From Odontesthes bonariensis (Eukaryota; Chordata; Actinopteri; Atheriniformes; Atherinopsidae): DNA of 64,000 bases. The translations under genes were made by a program, and so were the position numbers. The notes under the pieces are model-generated. The model saw only the letters and a list, made by a program, of their open reading frames with translations, was not told the origin of the DNA and did not search any database. Below are positions 1 through 11,965 of this stretch, one piece after another. The stretch covers positions 11,502,284 to 11,566,283 of the forward strand of contig NC_134526.1 in the NCBI RefSeq assembly GCF_027942865.1. Reading direction: 5' to 3'. The first letter of the stretch is position 1. The number at the start of each line of letters is the position of its first letter.

Positions 1-1538
1 AACAGCTAAGCTCTGCTTCACAATATCGTGATCTTTAGCATCTAAGAATCCAAAGTAACAGTAAGTGTTGTTTATTCAATGTTGTTTGTACTAAGTTAAA
101 TGTAGCTGATGAGAATAACGCTTTTAAATCAGAAAGTCAGGCTTACTTCCTCTGAAAAATTCTGCAGAATATCAAAAATGCATTCCAGTGATTCCCACCA
201 AAACAAAAAAATAACTCTTATTTATGTCCTTGGAAGCTTTTGTTCATCTCCTCATCCTGAGGCTCTTAACAGTCGGAATATACAGTGCAACACTGTGGTC
301 ATAACGAACCAATGTGGGGTCGAGGGACAGAAAGTCATGCTTTACATGAGAGTAAAGTTTTTTTTTATATAATTCTATACTTTAATGTGCTACGGTTCTG
401 ACGAAAGTCTAAAATTCAGACAATCTATTTGACGACGGTGTGAGTGAGTGGCTCCACTGTGAATGATCCGGTGTGTGTTTTAAAGAGTGGAGGGTTGATG
501 GAACTTTTGTGTGAGAGAGAAACGGGGCTGAATCAGAGCGCCGCATGCCCCTCTGTAGAAGTAGATTTCAATGTTTGGATAGTAGAAACCAGGGCTCTGA
601 ACCGGTTCAAGGAACGAAAACGAAAACCGAACACGAACGGAATTTTACGAGGAACGAAAACAAAATGGTCTTCAACTGTTCCGGAACAGAAACGTTATTC
701 TGAAATCCACAAAACCGGTTAATAACTGTTTTTCGTCGGGACGAATGAAACCCTTGTTTCAATCGTCACCCACGCCTTAATGCTGGGTCAAAATAAAACA
801 GGAGGATCCACTATAAATTCTGCAACAGGGCTCAAGTAAGTAGCCTAAAGTAATAATAATAGAATAAGTGAATTAGATGAAATATAGTCTTCAGAATGGC
901 AGAAAAAAAGCTAAACAGAAATTTGGATCTCGCGCATTGGCGCACGTGTTTCATTCGTCCCGGCTCTCTCCCACTTATACAGAAATGTTTTTGATAAGAA
1001 ATGATTTATCATAGAATAGGCCTATAGGCTACAGTAAGCTATGTGGGATGGATAGCCCATCTGAATGTTTTTGGATGCTGCCGGTGATTTATTATTTTTG
1101 GGCATAGAGCTACGGTGTAAATCAAGGGCAAATACTAATGAGTACGTCTATTCTAAGGTAAAGTCCACACACGTAGACTTGATAGGCCCGCCAAACACTG
1201 CCGGAACGATAAGAACGAACCATATTTTACGTTCCGAACCGGTTCAGGAACGATATGTTGGTGGCGGAACCCAAGAACGAAAACGTTAAACATGCCTGAA
1301 CCGTTCGGAACGGAACGATTGAAAAATAATTTTGTTTTCAAGCCCTGGTAGAAACTAAACGTGCACGTGGGTTGCTCAATCTATTTGGCGGCCATAAATA
1401 GATCTGGATGATCCGCCCGAGTATTGACATCATGTGGGAAACACTCCATTGACATTCTGATAACTGCATTTACTACAGTTTGGGCAGCACGAGATATACA
1501 GAGTTATTTTAACACCATCTTTTGTTTTGGCTGACCAG
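1..1538. other. Intron of zc3h7a-like gene (5' part of window)
   Basis: I see no coding exon here: the first 60 bases end in a donor-like GTAAGT, but all three plus frames before it contain stops. The acceptor for the next exon is CTGACCAG at 1531-1538. A hAT-type element fills 590-1347. Confidence 0.6.
590..1347. mobile_element. Non-autonomous hAT element (758 bp)
   Basis: The ends are CAGGGCTCTGAACC on the left and, on the opposite strand, CAGGGCTTGAAAAC on the right. The element is flanked by an exact 8-bp duplication GTAGAAAC at 582-589 and 1348-1355, which is the hAT signature. Both subterminal regions carry many GGAACG / ACGAAAACG motifs in opposite orientation, the likely transposase-binding repeats. 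No transposase frame is present. Confidence 0.9.
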
Positions 1539-4500
1539 GATTCCAACGTCACACAGCTGACGCAGGACCTTGCCAAAATTTTGGGGTTGAAAATCCGTAA
1601 AGCGTATGTGAGAAGTAAGGTATGTATTATGTATCGAACTGCAACAAGTGAGAAGCATTATTAAACCCTGGAAGTCGTCTTCTACGTGTTCTAGTTGATG
1701 TTGTGACAAATTTAAATCTACACGTTCAGATTTGTTGCTTTTCAAAAATGAAGAAATGCTCTTATAACTGATGGCTGCCTTAACTTTACAGTGAGGACAG
1801 TAAGTTATTCCTTTTTTCTTTTCTGAAAAGCCTGCCTTGAATGTTATGCGGGGATCAAGTTATCAAGATGCACCAGGTGACAAAGTAAGCAACATTGCCT
1901 ACACAACAAAATGTATCGCAAATGTATTGAATGTAAGAATTATTGATCAGTGATGATTCTTTATTTCCAGTTTTCTCATGGCTCAGCTTCAGTTGAAGAT
2001 ATAGAAATCGGTAGGTTTTAATCTTTAAGAAACTTTGTCCTTCTAAGGGTTGCTGGGCGTAAGCCTCTCATCTTGTTTTTCTGTGTTTTAGAAGTGCCTC
2101 AGTTGAGCCAGGATAGCAGTGTTTTGGCTCCAGCTCCAATCCAATCTCCAGTGGCAGTGCACTCGCCTCTAAACGACTCAGTGGTGGATGAACTTCCTCA
2201 TAGCAACAGCATCTTATCTGGAACCCTGTCTGAGCCCCCGGGCTTCGAGTCTGTCCCTCTGTCTGTGTCCGCACCCACGTCTGTCTCACGTCCCGTGCTC
2301 ACATATGTAAACGGGTGCCGAACCAGCAAGCCTGGCCCAATTCTTGAACCTTGTCAAGATTTCGATGCGGATATCATTGGGGACGACCTAGATGATTTAC
2401 TGGACCAAGCCGGCCCGGAATCAGCCATGGTTAGTGAGCAGATGTAACCAGAGCGGCTCAGAAGGAAGTGAGTTTACACCTGAGCAGAAGTGTAATCTAT
2501 CCTTCTCTCTTCCACCAGGACATTCCCACTGTGAAAGGGCCTCTTCCTTTGCCAACCAGTATTGCCTCGGGCAGTTCAATGTCCAGTCCATTCCTGATGC
2601 CATCGCACATAAACCCATTTCTACACAGTGGTTCCCAGCAGTGCACTGTAACACTGCCACCTCTGTATCACAAATCGGGGTCTCGTACTTATTTTGGTAT
2701 GGACACTTTTGACCCTATGCCCCCACCACTGGACTCTTTGGATAGTCTCAACATATCAGACTATAAAACAGGTAAGTTACTCTCTCCTCCATGGATGGTC
2801 ATGTAGCCGGACTTTGATTCAGATCAACATTAGTGGAGATAAAACTCCCAATATCACATGGAATGAGTTCTTTCTTTTGTTTCTTCCCACTGCCAAAACT
2901 TCAGATTATGCACAGAGTCCCTTCATTCCACAGGTAATTGCTCCTTTTATTTATTTTTTATTCGACCAATAATGTTAAGCTACTGATGGCTTAGACTTAG
3001 TTTCAGTCTCTTTTTGTGGTTTCTCAAATGCAGATCAACAATAATGATGCCCCAATGGGGATGGCAGTGGGTATGCCTGATGTGAAGGGTCCCCCTGCTG
3101 CTGTGGATTTAGCAAAGAACCCCTTAGCTGAAACACATGAATTCAAACAAGCCTGCTCAATGTGCTACGTCAAAACTGGTGAGGAATATCTGTGGACGTT
3201 CAGTCATTTGTTTGCCTACTCCTTGCTCTGCAGCGGGCTGGAACTGGTTGTCGCCTTAAGACCAGGAAGAGGTGCTCGATGTAAAATGTTTTTTCGTATC
3301 CACAGGACCTGGAGTGTTGGATTACACACTTCATACAGAAGAGCATAAATGCAAAAAGGATGTATTACTCGGCAGAATCAAGCATTCACCCGACAAAACA
3401 TGGAAGCTCATTCGACCCAGACCAACAAAAACACAATATGTGGGACCTTATTACATTTGCAAAGGTGACTTCTTTACCCTAAATGTGTACATTCTTTAAA
3501 AAGATATTGTTCCTTTTTTCATTATGGAGTGTATGTACTATTAAATATTAAAAATCAAAATGATGCTTATTTTAAATTTTCTTTGTCAGTGGAATAGAAT
3601 GTCGGTTCCATAAGCGTTTTTTTTTTTTTTTTTTTTTTCTTAAATCATGACGTGTATAGCCTGTGGTTTTCCATTCTGATTCAAAACACATATTCTGCAC
3701 TAAAAGAGCTGTTACAGCACATTTTGTCTTTTTTTTTTTTTTTTTTTCCCCCGACTTGAAATCTTTTCTCTCTAGCCTTGTTTGGACTCAGAGCAAATAC
3801 TAAAATGTGGCCTTACCTGTTTCAGAGGTGGCTGTTGGGAAAGATTGCCTCTACCCTGGCCACTGCACATTTGCATACTGCCAGGAGGAGATTGATGTCT
3901 GGACTCTGGAGCGGAAAGGGTTTATCTCCAGAGAATTGCTTTTTGATCCTTTCGGGCCAAATTCTAACGTCATGCTGACTGTCCCAAAGATCTTGCAGGA
4001 GCATCGTGGAATATTCATGTTTCTCTGTGGGGTGAGTATTTTAGGCGCTTTACCCAAGCTACTCTGACGGTGTGCCGTGAAAGTGCAAGTTGCAGTTTTA
4101 ACTTTAACTCCTTCAAAAAAAAAAGAGCTGCGTGGGAGGTAAGACTCCTTTCCTCTCCCCAATTATAAATTTGAAATAAAAAAGCAGTCATATGGACCCA
4201 CATATATCAGCAGTTGCTTTCCTTTTAACGTTTATTGACTGCAGACACCTTCAGATCTCGCTCTGTCTGCATTCAGTTTGGCCTTTATCAAGTGGGTCTG
4301 CAGCCCAGACTGATGCCAGAGGATTCAAGCTGCATTTCAAGGATATTCCACTACACCACCCCCGAAAAGCCCTTTGCCACGTCTTTATGTTTGGGATCAG
4401 TGTGGTGAATGGGGGAAAATATGAGCTGCATCATTTGTCTGAGCTCAGAGAATGCCCCTGCATTCATCACGGTGCTTTCTTGACAGTGTATTCATCAGTA

Positions 4501-7500
4501 AATGCCAGTTCACAGGGGTGGGCGATTTTGCTGATCTTGATACGTTGTGACGTTATTGGCTACACTCACAGGACATACTATTTAGTTTTGAGCTTTAACT
4601 CGTTTTGTCGGAGAACAAACAGCATCTAGTAGCACAACGTTGTGACTGAATGTGTCGCTTCTACTGCTGCTGGTCGTGCAAATCAACTACATGAGCGCGA
4701 TCTCTTCAGTGGCTCATTAAACTACAACTTCCTGTAAGATTCAGAGATAATGCAAGTCTGTTTAACTTTGTGTTTTCTTTGTATGTAAATGACTTCATTA
4801 ACTCATTTAGCCCGATGTGTGCTGCTTTTATGCTGTCAGTGCTGGAAGGGCTATCATAATTGCTTTAAAGAGGAAACGGTTCCTTTCTGGGCGTTTTTTG
4901 GAAACCACCTCAACTCTGTCTGTGAAGCATAAAACCATCAGCAATCATGTTGGTCCCCATGAGTAAAGCATTCGAATTAGATAAGTTATTCCCCTTTTCC
5001 CCTCGCCGTTGCCTCCTTAATAACTACCAGTTTGTTTTGCGTGTTCTTGTGAAATGTGCCTTAGCCTTTCTGTTAAGGCCTCATTACTGTTGGTTTGCAC
5101 CTAAGACTTAGGCGCCGTTTACACATACCCGGGTATTTTGAAAAACGCATATTTTCTAACCTTCGTTTGCAAAAAAAACTAGGTGCACACAGCCCCGTTT
5201 TTAAAAAAAACCACGTCTACATTGATCCGGAGAAATACGCTATCAGGAGCTGTTAAATTACGCCAAGCCTGACGGTGGCAGTGTTAGAACAATGAGAATT
5301 CCACACAAGCCAATCAGAAGCCTAATAGAGAACCGCCGACAGGAAGAACTTCCGGATCCTTTTCAAGAAGAAAATATGGCGCCAGGCTCATGTGTGTGGA
5401 CTGATAGCGAGACTGAGCTACTTTTACACGTTGCGCTGGACTATAAAACTGCTAAAGCCGTGAAAAATGTCTTTGTTGTTCAATACATTGTATGACTGTA
5501 ATTTTCAAAATCACACAAGCGAGTATAGCTCTCAACAACAGAAATGCTGCTAGTACCTCCATGCTTGCTAGATAAACAATGGACGGAGAGAAAGGCGTTC
5601 TCACGCTAGCATTCTGCCAACATGGCGGATAGGGGCGGGGTCTCTTTCAACCAGTTTACACACAAACGCTAAACGGAGTTTTTAAAAAATCTCCACTTTT
5701 GCCGGAGTCTTTTTTTAGCTTCGTTTTCGGAGGAAAAAACTCCGTTTGTGTATAAACGAAAGGCACAAACGAAGGGAAAGGTCTTCGTTTTTCAAAATAC
5801 CCGGGTATGTGTAAACGGCACCTTAAACTGTGAGCTTGTCAAAACTACACACTATTGCTAAAAGAAATGTGTAACAGCCAAATATGGCTTTGCCTTTTAA
5901 ACTTATTGAAGTTTGGACACTTCTTAAAAAAGTTCTAGATCTCACACAGCTGCCAGCCTGTATGGTTTCAGTGCAGATAAAGCAAGATAAATATCTTAAC
6001 CAAACTGGACTGTAGCACTGCTCAAACATGCTATTGTAATAATAATGCTGAACCAACAGCATTTGTCATTGCAGGGTGAGGAGAAAGACACACTAAGCTC
6101 ATGCTAAATGGATTTTTCCCTCAGGCTTATTTTTCTTCCAGGAAACATTATGCGGTTTTTAAAACAGCAGGCGGTTATTACAGAATAAGTGATTTGTCAT
6201 TCATCAGAACCGATATAACGAAATAAGGCAAAAGATAAAAGAAATAAAATCTGCATTCATTTGCATTGTCAACCTAACATCAAGTTACATCTTCAATATA
6301 ATGATGAAACTACTGCTGTGGCAGTTAAATCATGTGGCGGTGTGTCTGACCAACCCTTGCTATGAATGTCCACCATGTGTTTTTCTTTTGTCATCACGAT
6401 TGGACATGGTCAGTGCCTATTTTCTACATTTCAATACATGTTTTCTCATGCAGGTGTGCTTTGACCACAAGCCCAGAATAATCAGCAAAACCAACAAAGA
6501 TGACCCTTCACTTTGTTCTCATCCGGTGACAAAGCATGACTTTGAGGAACATAAGTGAGTCAGCCTGCATTTAATCAGTTACTACTTTTACCGTAACGCT
6601 TATTAGGAATGTTCTGGTCGTACTTGAAATTGGAGGAAAAAACTTATGATTTGAATTGGGACTTTTATGGTCCCGTTTGTCTTTTAGGTGCCTGGTCCAC
6701 ATTTTGAAGGACAATACTGTCCGCTATTCAAAAATCAGACCTTTGAGTCCCCAGAGCCAGCTGGACCTTTGTCGCCATGAGGTCCGGTACGGCTGTGTGA
6801 GAGAGGATGACTGCTTCTATGCCCACAGCCTCATCGAGCTGAAAGTCTGGATGATGCAGCACGAGCTCTGTAAGACTGCGTCACCACCAGACCAGATCTG
6901 AAATGGGGTTGTTCCCAAATGCTTTTTAATTTCCCTGTGGACTGTTATTATTAGACATTATTAGATTTTCCTTCCTGTTTTCTTCATCATGCAGGTATCA
7001 CTCATGAAAGTATTGTCCAAGAGGCAAAAAAGTTTTGGAATGCGACAGCTTCATTGCAAGGAGCTCAGGTAAGATGTACCATCACTGCCATCCCAGTATA
7101 TCACTCACTGATTGCTTAAATGTACCTTTTTTTTTTTTTTTCTTAGTTGGATTATAATAGCCCATGTAAGTTTATATTCAAATTCTAACCTTGAGAACCT
7201 GTCAGCAGCTTTCCAGTGTCCAGAGGAGATTTGGTCCTCCAAATCTGAAGATGATGTTTGTTTGTAGCCAGTGCTGGAGAAATGGCCAACTCAGCGATGC
7301 TGACAAAAACAAGAAGTATTGCTCAGCCAAGGCGAGGCATACGTGAGTATTTGGATATCTTTTTGAATATGTGAAATGTTTTTTTAAAACGATTATTGGC
7401 CGCTAAGTCAGTGTGCGACTTTCTGTCTTAGGTGGGCAAAAGACAGGCGGGTGGTGCTTGTAAGTTCCCATGAAAGGAAAAAGTGGACAACAGTACGACC

Positions 7501-8571
7501 ACTTCCAACCAAAAAACCCATCCCATCTCAATTTGAGGTACACGTCCAACATTTTAACGTCCCGGTAATATCAAACATTTTTTTCCTTCTGTAACCAATT
7601 GTTTTTCGGCCTGTTTTAGATTTGCATGCATGTGATGGCCGGCAAGAAGTGTCAGTACATTGGAAATTGCACATTTGCTCACAGCATAGAAGAAAGAGAC
7701 CTTTGGACCTACATGAAGGAAAACAACAGTGAGTTTGAGATTTGTTCTCTTGCACGGTGGAATTTCATTTGTAGCTGATGCGGTGCACTCATTTTATACC
7801 CATATCTAGTTCCAGATATGGATCAGCTTTACGAACAGTGGCTGCAGTCTCAGAAGCCTGGCTGGGGTGAGGAGACATTCAATAACTCTGTCAGGGAGAA
7901 CGGCAAACAGATTCACATGCCAACAGACTATGCTGAGGAAGTGGTGAGTTGAGAGGCTGGCAAATATGCCCCTCTTCAGCACGGTTACACACACAGGAGC
8001 CATGTTTGTGAATTTAATGTCAAATGTAGGACAAAGAACTGACGGCTGACTTGGCTTGCTCTGAAATTTACTTCCACAGTTTGTTGGCTCATAAATGATT
8101 CTGATTCATTAGCATTCATTTGCTTTTTTAGGCTGGCAATCATTGTTGGCTGTGTGGTAAAAACTGCAACAGTGAGAAGCAGTGGCAGCAGCATATCACG
8201 TCAGAAAAACACAAAGACAGAGTTTTCAACTCTGAGGATGATCAGAACTGCTGGCAGTACAGATTTCCCACAGGCACTTTCAAAGTTTGTGAGAGGTAAG
8301 CTTATCAGACACTACAAATGGTCTTTTCAGTAGTTTTTCTCTTTTTTTGGATGCTTCATGTTTGATCTCATGCCTTCACAGATTCCTCAAAAGCACATGC
8401 ACGGAGGATGACTTGTGTAAGCTGGCACACGGGCCGCAGGAGCTCAAGGAGTGGATGGAGCGCAGGGAATTCCTTTTGATGAAACTTGCCAAAGCCAGAA
8501 AAGATCATCTTATAGCACCAAACGACAATGACTTTGGAAAATACAGTTTTCTCCTTAAAGACATTAAATAA
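1539..8571 (+). CDS. zc3h7a: zc3h7a-like CCCH zinc-finger protein, 3' part (18 exons, 5' end outside window)
   Basis: RNA-binding protein of the ZC3H7A/B family, which is linked to binding of microRNA precursors. Exons read in frame: 1539-1619, 1831-1884, 1971-2010, 2092-2429, 2519-2771, 2905-2933, 3034-3178, 3306-3464, 3826-4031, 6454-6554, 6688-6869, 6995-7068, 7209-7342, 7432-7537, 7620-7728, 7810-7943, 8132-8295, 8382-8571; all junctions GT-AG and phases agree, giving 832 C-terminal residues. Visible: CSMC cysteine cluster (exon 7), CCCH-like finger DCLYPGHCTFAY (exon 9, last ligand Tyr), CCCH fingers CRHEVRYGC..CFYAH (exon 11), CMHVMAGKKC..CTFAH (exon 15), CERFLKSTC..CKLAH (exons 17-18), and a C2H2 finger CWLCGKNC..H (exon 17). 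The N-terminal TPR region must lie upstream. The short C-terminus after DFGKYSFL and the neighbouring rmi2 favour the A paralogue over ZC3H7B. Confidence 0.9.
4032..6453. other. Large zc3h7a intron with a Harbinger-type element
   Basis: This 2.4-kb intron is the longest inside the visible part of the gene; most others are 80-400 bp. Its size is partly explained by the 712-bp element at 5111-5822. The rest has no recognised feature. Confidence 0.7.
5111..5822. mobile_element. PIF/Harbinger-type non-autonomous element with ~37-bp inverted ends
   Basis: The left end reads GGCGCCGTTTACACATACCC and continues into GGGTATTTTGAAAAACG. The right end is its reverse complement over about 37 bp with one difference in the first bases (GGTGCC). 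A TTA trinucleotide flanks both sides (5108-5110, 5823-5825), the usual Harbinger target. Inside, 5292-5495 (+) is a short open frame with a VWTDSETELLL segment, which resembles the Myb/SANT-like protein of such elements and is cut short. Confidence 0.8.
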
Positions 8572-9076
8572 CAATGTGGCGACAATAATTCGTGCTCTGT
8601 TGCAAATAACGCAGTATTCGGTCTCGAGTCGGGTCATTCTTAAGGACCTCTGCTGAGCACAGGAAGTAGCCTGATCACAGCATGATTTTAAAGGAGGGCA
8701 CACAGGACCGTCCCTCTGATTGGTGGCTGGTTTTCTCTGGTCCAAACTACAGAGCGTTATCATTATTAGCAAATATTCAGTGTGCAACACTGGGAAGTTT
8801 TGCATCGTTCAGTACAACACCTGATAAAGATAATGAAAATAGCATGTGTAAAACCCTGATCAGAGACATGTTCAGATACTCAACAGTTGACAAAAAAAAC
8901 CCCCAGCAATTTCTTTTCACAAACAGTTTGTATATGTTAATGACCTTTCCCATTTTAAGTATGAAATTACTTGAATTGAGAGTTCGGTTGACATCCTTTT
9001 GTTTTAATCAGTCAATATAGGTCATTCTCACTTTCGTTTATCTAATAGTGTTACCAGTGTAATGGGCACCCAACCA

Positions 9077-9082
9077 AATAAA
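9077..9082 (+). promoter_or_regulatory. Poly(A) signal of zc3h7a-like
   Basis: AATAAA about 500 nt after the zc3h7a stop codon, the first canonical hexamer downstream on this strand that I noticed. It faces the rmi2 poly(A) signal 40 nt further on. Confidence 0.65.
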
Positions 9083-9121
9083 GCTTCTTTTCTTTTTCTA
9101 AATCTATTAAAACCACTTTGT

Positions 9122-9127
9122 TTTATT
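9122..9127 (-). promoter_or_regulatory. Poly(A) signal of rmi2
   Basis: TTTATT on the plus strand, AATAAA on the minus strand, about 330 nt after the rmi2 stop. Cleavage would fall near 9100-9110, essentially where the convergent zc3h7a transcript ends. Confidence 0.6.
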
Positions 9128-9454
9128 AGATGTGTTTAGAATTCAACTTTAACATAAAGGCAGCTCTCAGTTCACACGGAAACACCACATCTGGTTTAAA
9201 TAAGTCACTGTCTATTATTTCCTATTTCCCTTATGTACATAACTAAAACCATTTTCCTAAGACAACGCATGTTTGAACAATGAACCCGAACTCCCAACAA
9301 CCATGCAGCAGCTCCACCTCCTCCATACAAAAAGCAGGAGCCACGCAGATGACACAGGCTTGGCATCCAGGAAGATCTGGTGTACGGTCCTTTGAGGTAG
9401 TCTCGGTGCTAAATCGCTGCGACGTGAGCAGCACCTCCACCTGCAGCTCCACCT

Positions 9455-10606
9455 TCAGGCCAGCAGCTGCTGCAGGTCCTCCACCTCCAGCTTCCACATT
9501 CTCCTGTGAAGTACAGCGAGCACAGAGAGGTCCGCCATCTTTACTGCACGGATGACTGGCTCGGGAGAGACGGACTGGATGACTCCCATCACCATGACGT
9601 AGTTGCCTACAACAACAACAACAACAGCAGCAGCAGCAGCGATGGTCAGTTTTTCAGAGACGGGGTGGAGGAGCAGAGGTGTGGCTGAGATGTTCCTAAG
9701 CAGTCACTCATTTTAAGCTTCATGCTTCTTCAGCTGAACAATCTGACATTCTCGTCGCCATCTTTTGAGTGATCAGGTCAATTCACCAGGAATTTCATGA
9801 ATAATAACTTGATCTCCACATCAGAACTATAGCAATGCCTCAAAAGCATTGTCAGGCTTGTAAATTTGCTCTGTTATTCCATTTGTACTGCTGGTAACAA
9901 GACCAAGAGACACTAAAATCGATTGTGGTTGCACTAAAAATAATTCTAGGGCTCCTGCTTTTGTGTTCAGACAATCAGCGAAAAAGGCACATGTTCTTGA
10001 ATGCCAAAACTCTTTCTACAAGTCAAACCTTCAGCAACAGGCATTTGAATAAGGAATTTCTTTGCAAGAATTTGACTCCCAAGACAATAATATAAATCTA
10101 TTTTACAAATTTGTAAAAAGGTAGAATAACGATTTGAATTATTATCAACAACCTAATGTTGAATTACTCAAGCTGAAATTGCATTTCCTGGGTCTTTGTG
10201 GATTTGTAGACTTTCTTGAAAGATTAATCGATTGACTGATCAAGTCAAAGCCCTAATATGAAGCTTTGTGAGTTGTATAGTAGAAAACAAAAACTTTAAA
10301 TGTGTGGATGTTTTTACCTTCGGCCAAACACGGTTTCCCTCTGGGGATGTTGTTAACCCCCTGAACAGTAAAAGTTCCCGTCTCATCCATCAGCAGCACG
10401 GTGTTTCTCTCCAGCTGGACTTCCAGTACTGTCCCCTGCATCCACACCAGTGATACCCGCAGAGAGCGACCCCGGCCGGCTGTGATGACACATCCTTCCC
10501 CGCTGTTAGCGGCGCCCCGGCTCCCTGCCGCCCTCAGCTGACCGGACAACACTTTTACAGGCGGCGGACGTTTCCGGTCAGCGTCTGCTTTATCAACTTT
10601 GGACAT
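9455..10606 (-). CDS. rmi2: rmi2, RecQ-mediated genome instability protein 2
   Basis: OB-fold subunit of the Bloom dissolvasome (BLM-TOP3A-RMI1-RMI2), which resolves double Holliday junctions in the nucleus. Two coding exons: 10318-10606 and 9455-9606, joined at GAAG|GT...AG|GC, giving 146 residues (human 147). Recognised from conserved segments [20 protein letters not shown] and, in exon 2, [21 protein letters not shown] and WKLEVEDL. The start at 10606 is the first ATG and gives the expected length. The N-terminal tail is basic and proline-rich (KRPPPVKVL), as in the family. The exon-2 acceptor lies directly behind a trinucleotide repeat. The gene is convergent with zc3h7a-like; both are on human 16p13. 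Confidence 0.93.
9607..10317. other. rmi2 intron
   Basis: The only coding-region intron of rmi2. Apart from the trinucleotide tract at its 3' end I see only AT-rich unique sequence. Confidence 0.8.
9611..9641. repeat. (CAA)n(CAG)n trinucleotide tract at the rmi2 exon-2 acceptor
   Basis: The plus strand reads about six CAA followed by about five CAG units. On the gene strand this is (CTG)n(TTG)n ending in TAG, so the microsatellite itself forms the pyrimidine/T-rich tract of the splice acceptor. Confidence 0.85.
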
Positions 10607-11875
10607 TACCGACGGTAATGAGCGTTACAGACTTCACACAATGGACGCTGTCATCTCACGCGACCCGCCAACTTTTCAGTCTGGAACGGAAGTTGCGTGC
10701 GTTGGGTTTCCGGGAGCACCAATGTCCGGTCCAGGAATTTTCAAAGTAGAAGCTCTATGCCTGCATGTTGTTGTTTTTTTGCCTTAAATGCAGATATTAT
10801 AGAGGCACTAGATATGCAATTTCTTTTTTTAGTTAGAAAAATACCTAATTACCTAAAAAAAAAATAAAAATACCTTGCTCACTCGTTACTTACCTGCCTC
10901 ATTGTGACATATTTTATTGTTGTAGGACACATATACTTCCCTCAATGCGTTACTCTTTAGCTGTACTTTTTATACTATATTTTCATTTAATTACATGTAT
11001 CGGGTCAACTCTCCTTTTAGGATCGATAAATTAATCTGTAGACTCCAAAATGAAACAAAAATGGACATTTGAATCTTTATGTTGACTCATCCAGCATGAG
11101 GTAAAGTTTTATCAGATACAAAAGCACTAGTTATTGGGAGAGATTTTAACCCAATCCAACACCTCCCTTTGTTATTACACCTCTGTTTTCACTGAGATAA
11201 AGTACTCATTTTTAGGTGGAATCAAGGAGCAGTGGACATCTTGCCCTTCAGTCGAGGCGTTGACGGTCATTGGATGGCTAGATGACAATTACTGCTTGAT
11301 CCCCAAAAGAAACGGGGAACGTAATGCCTGGAAAAAGACAGAGCGGTAGGGCCAAGTGGTGTTCCAAAGAGAGGAATGGCCCCAAATTGTTTTGTTCTTT
11401 TCACTACACATTTGAAATTAGATTTTTATACCACATGAAATGTTTTGAAGGGGAAAACAGTTGAACCTGAGTGGGGAAAAAAAAAAAAAAAAAAAAAGTA
11501 AACACCCACTGAGAAGATGAAGATGTTAAAACTGTTCATGTTGGACTCGGTTCAGTTTGAAACCGTTGGATGAAATGAACCGACATCCCATGCGCTGCAG
11601 CTCCTGCCTGTAATCCTGATAAATTAGTTTATTACAGGAATTTCTGCGACTCAGCCTGGTAATGACCAGACTAAAAAAATCAGTTTGGAATAATTGCTTA
11701 ATGTTGTTTGTAAATGTAATCTAATTTCCTCCTTTGGGTGTGTAACATTTTGCTGAAGCACAAGAGGATCTCTGTGGACTAAGACAAAAACACCCCCCCC
11801 CCCCCCCCCAAAAAAAAAAATCAACCTTCGCTCACTTTTTTGTGTCGGATCTCTATCTGACCCACCTTTTGTTTA

Positions 11876-11917
11876 AATAAAGTTTGGAAGGATCTGACAT
11901 CAACCACAAAGAATAAA
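11876..11917 (+). promoter_or_regulatory. Two plus-strand AATAAA hexamers
   Basis: AATAAA at 11876-11881 and again near 11912. They lie just before the opposite-strand signals that serve ubfd1. No plus-strand gene is identified upstream, so they may belong to an unannotated transcript or be chance. Confidence 0.3.
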
Positions 11918-11934
11918 GAGCAATGACCTTTTCT

Positions 11935-11965
11935 TTTATTTTAATTTCATTAAATAATTTTTATT
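11935..11965 (-). promoter_or_regulatory. ubfd1 poly(A) signals
   Basis: Minus-strand AATAAA at 11935-11940 and 11960-11965, about 300 nt beyond the ubfd1 stop codon. Confidence 0.5.

Noticed and set aside
1611..1807. An 8-base micro-exon between the first two zc3h7a exons (AGAA|gtaagg ... TGAGGACA|gtaagt)
   Set aside because: Direct splicing AAG|gtatgt to CCTGCC keeps the frame and needs no micro-exon.
3619..3746. Long T runs near 3619 and 3728 as regulatory signals
   Set aside because: Simple homopolymers within a short intron; only a normal pyrimidine-tract role is likely.
4515..4740. CACAGGGGTGGGCGATTTTG as the left end of another hAT element
   Set aside because: No matching right end or 8-bp duplication was found.
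9280..9688. Plus-strand frames over rmi2 exon 2
   Set aside because: Antisense shadows; the minus strand matches RMI2.
10599..10787. Plus-strand frame starting in the rmi2 promoter region
   Set aside because: No resemblance to a known protein and it overlaps the probable promoter.
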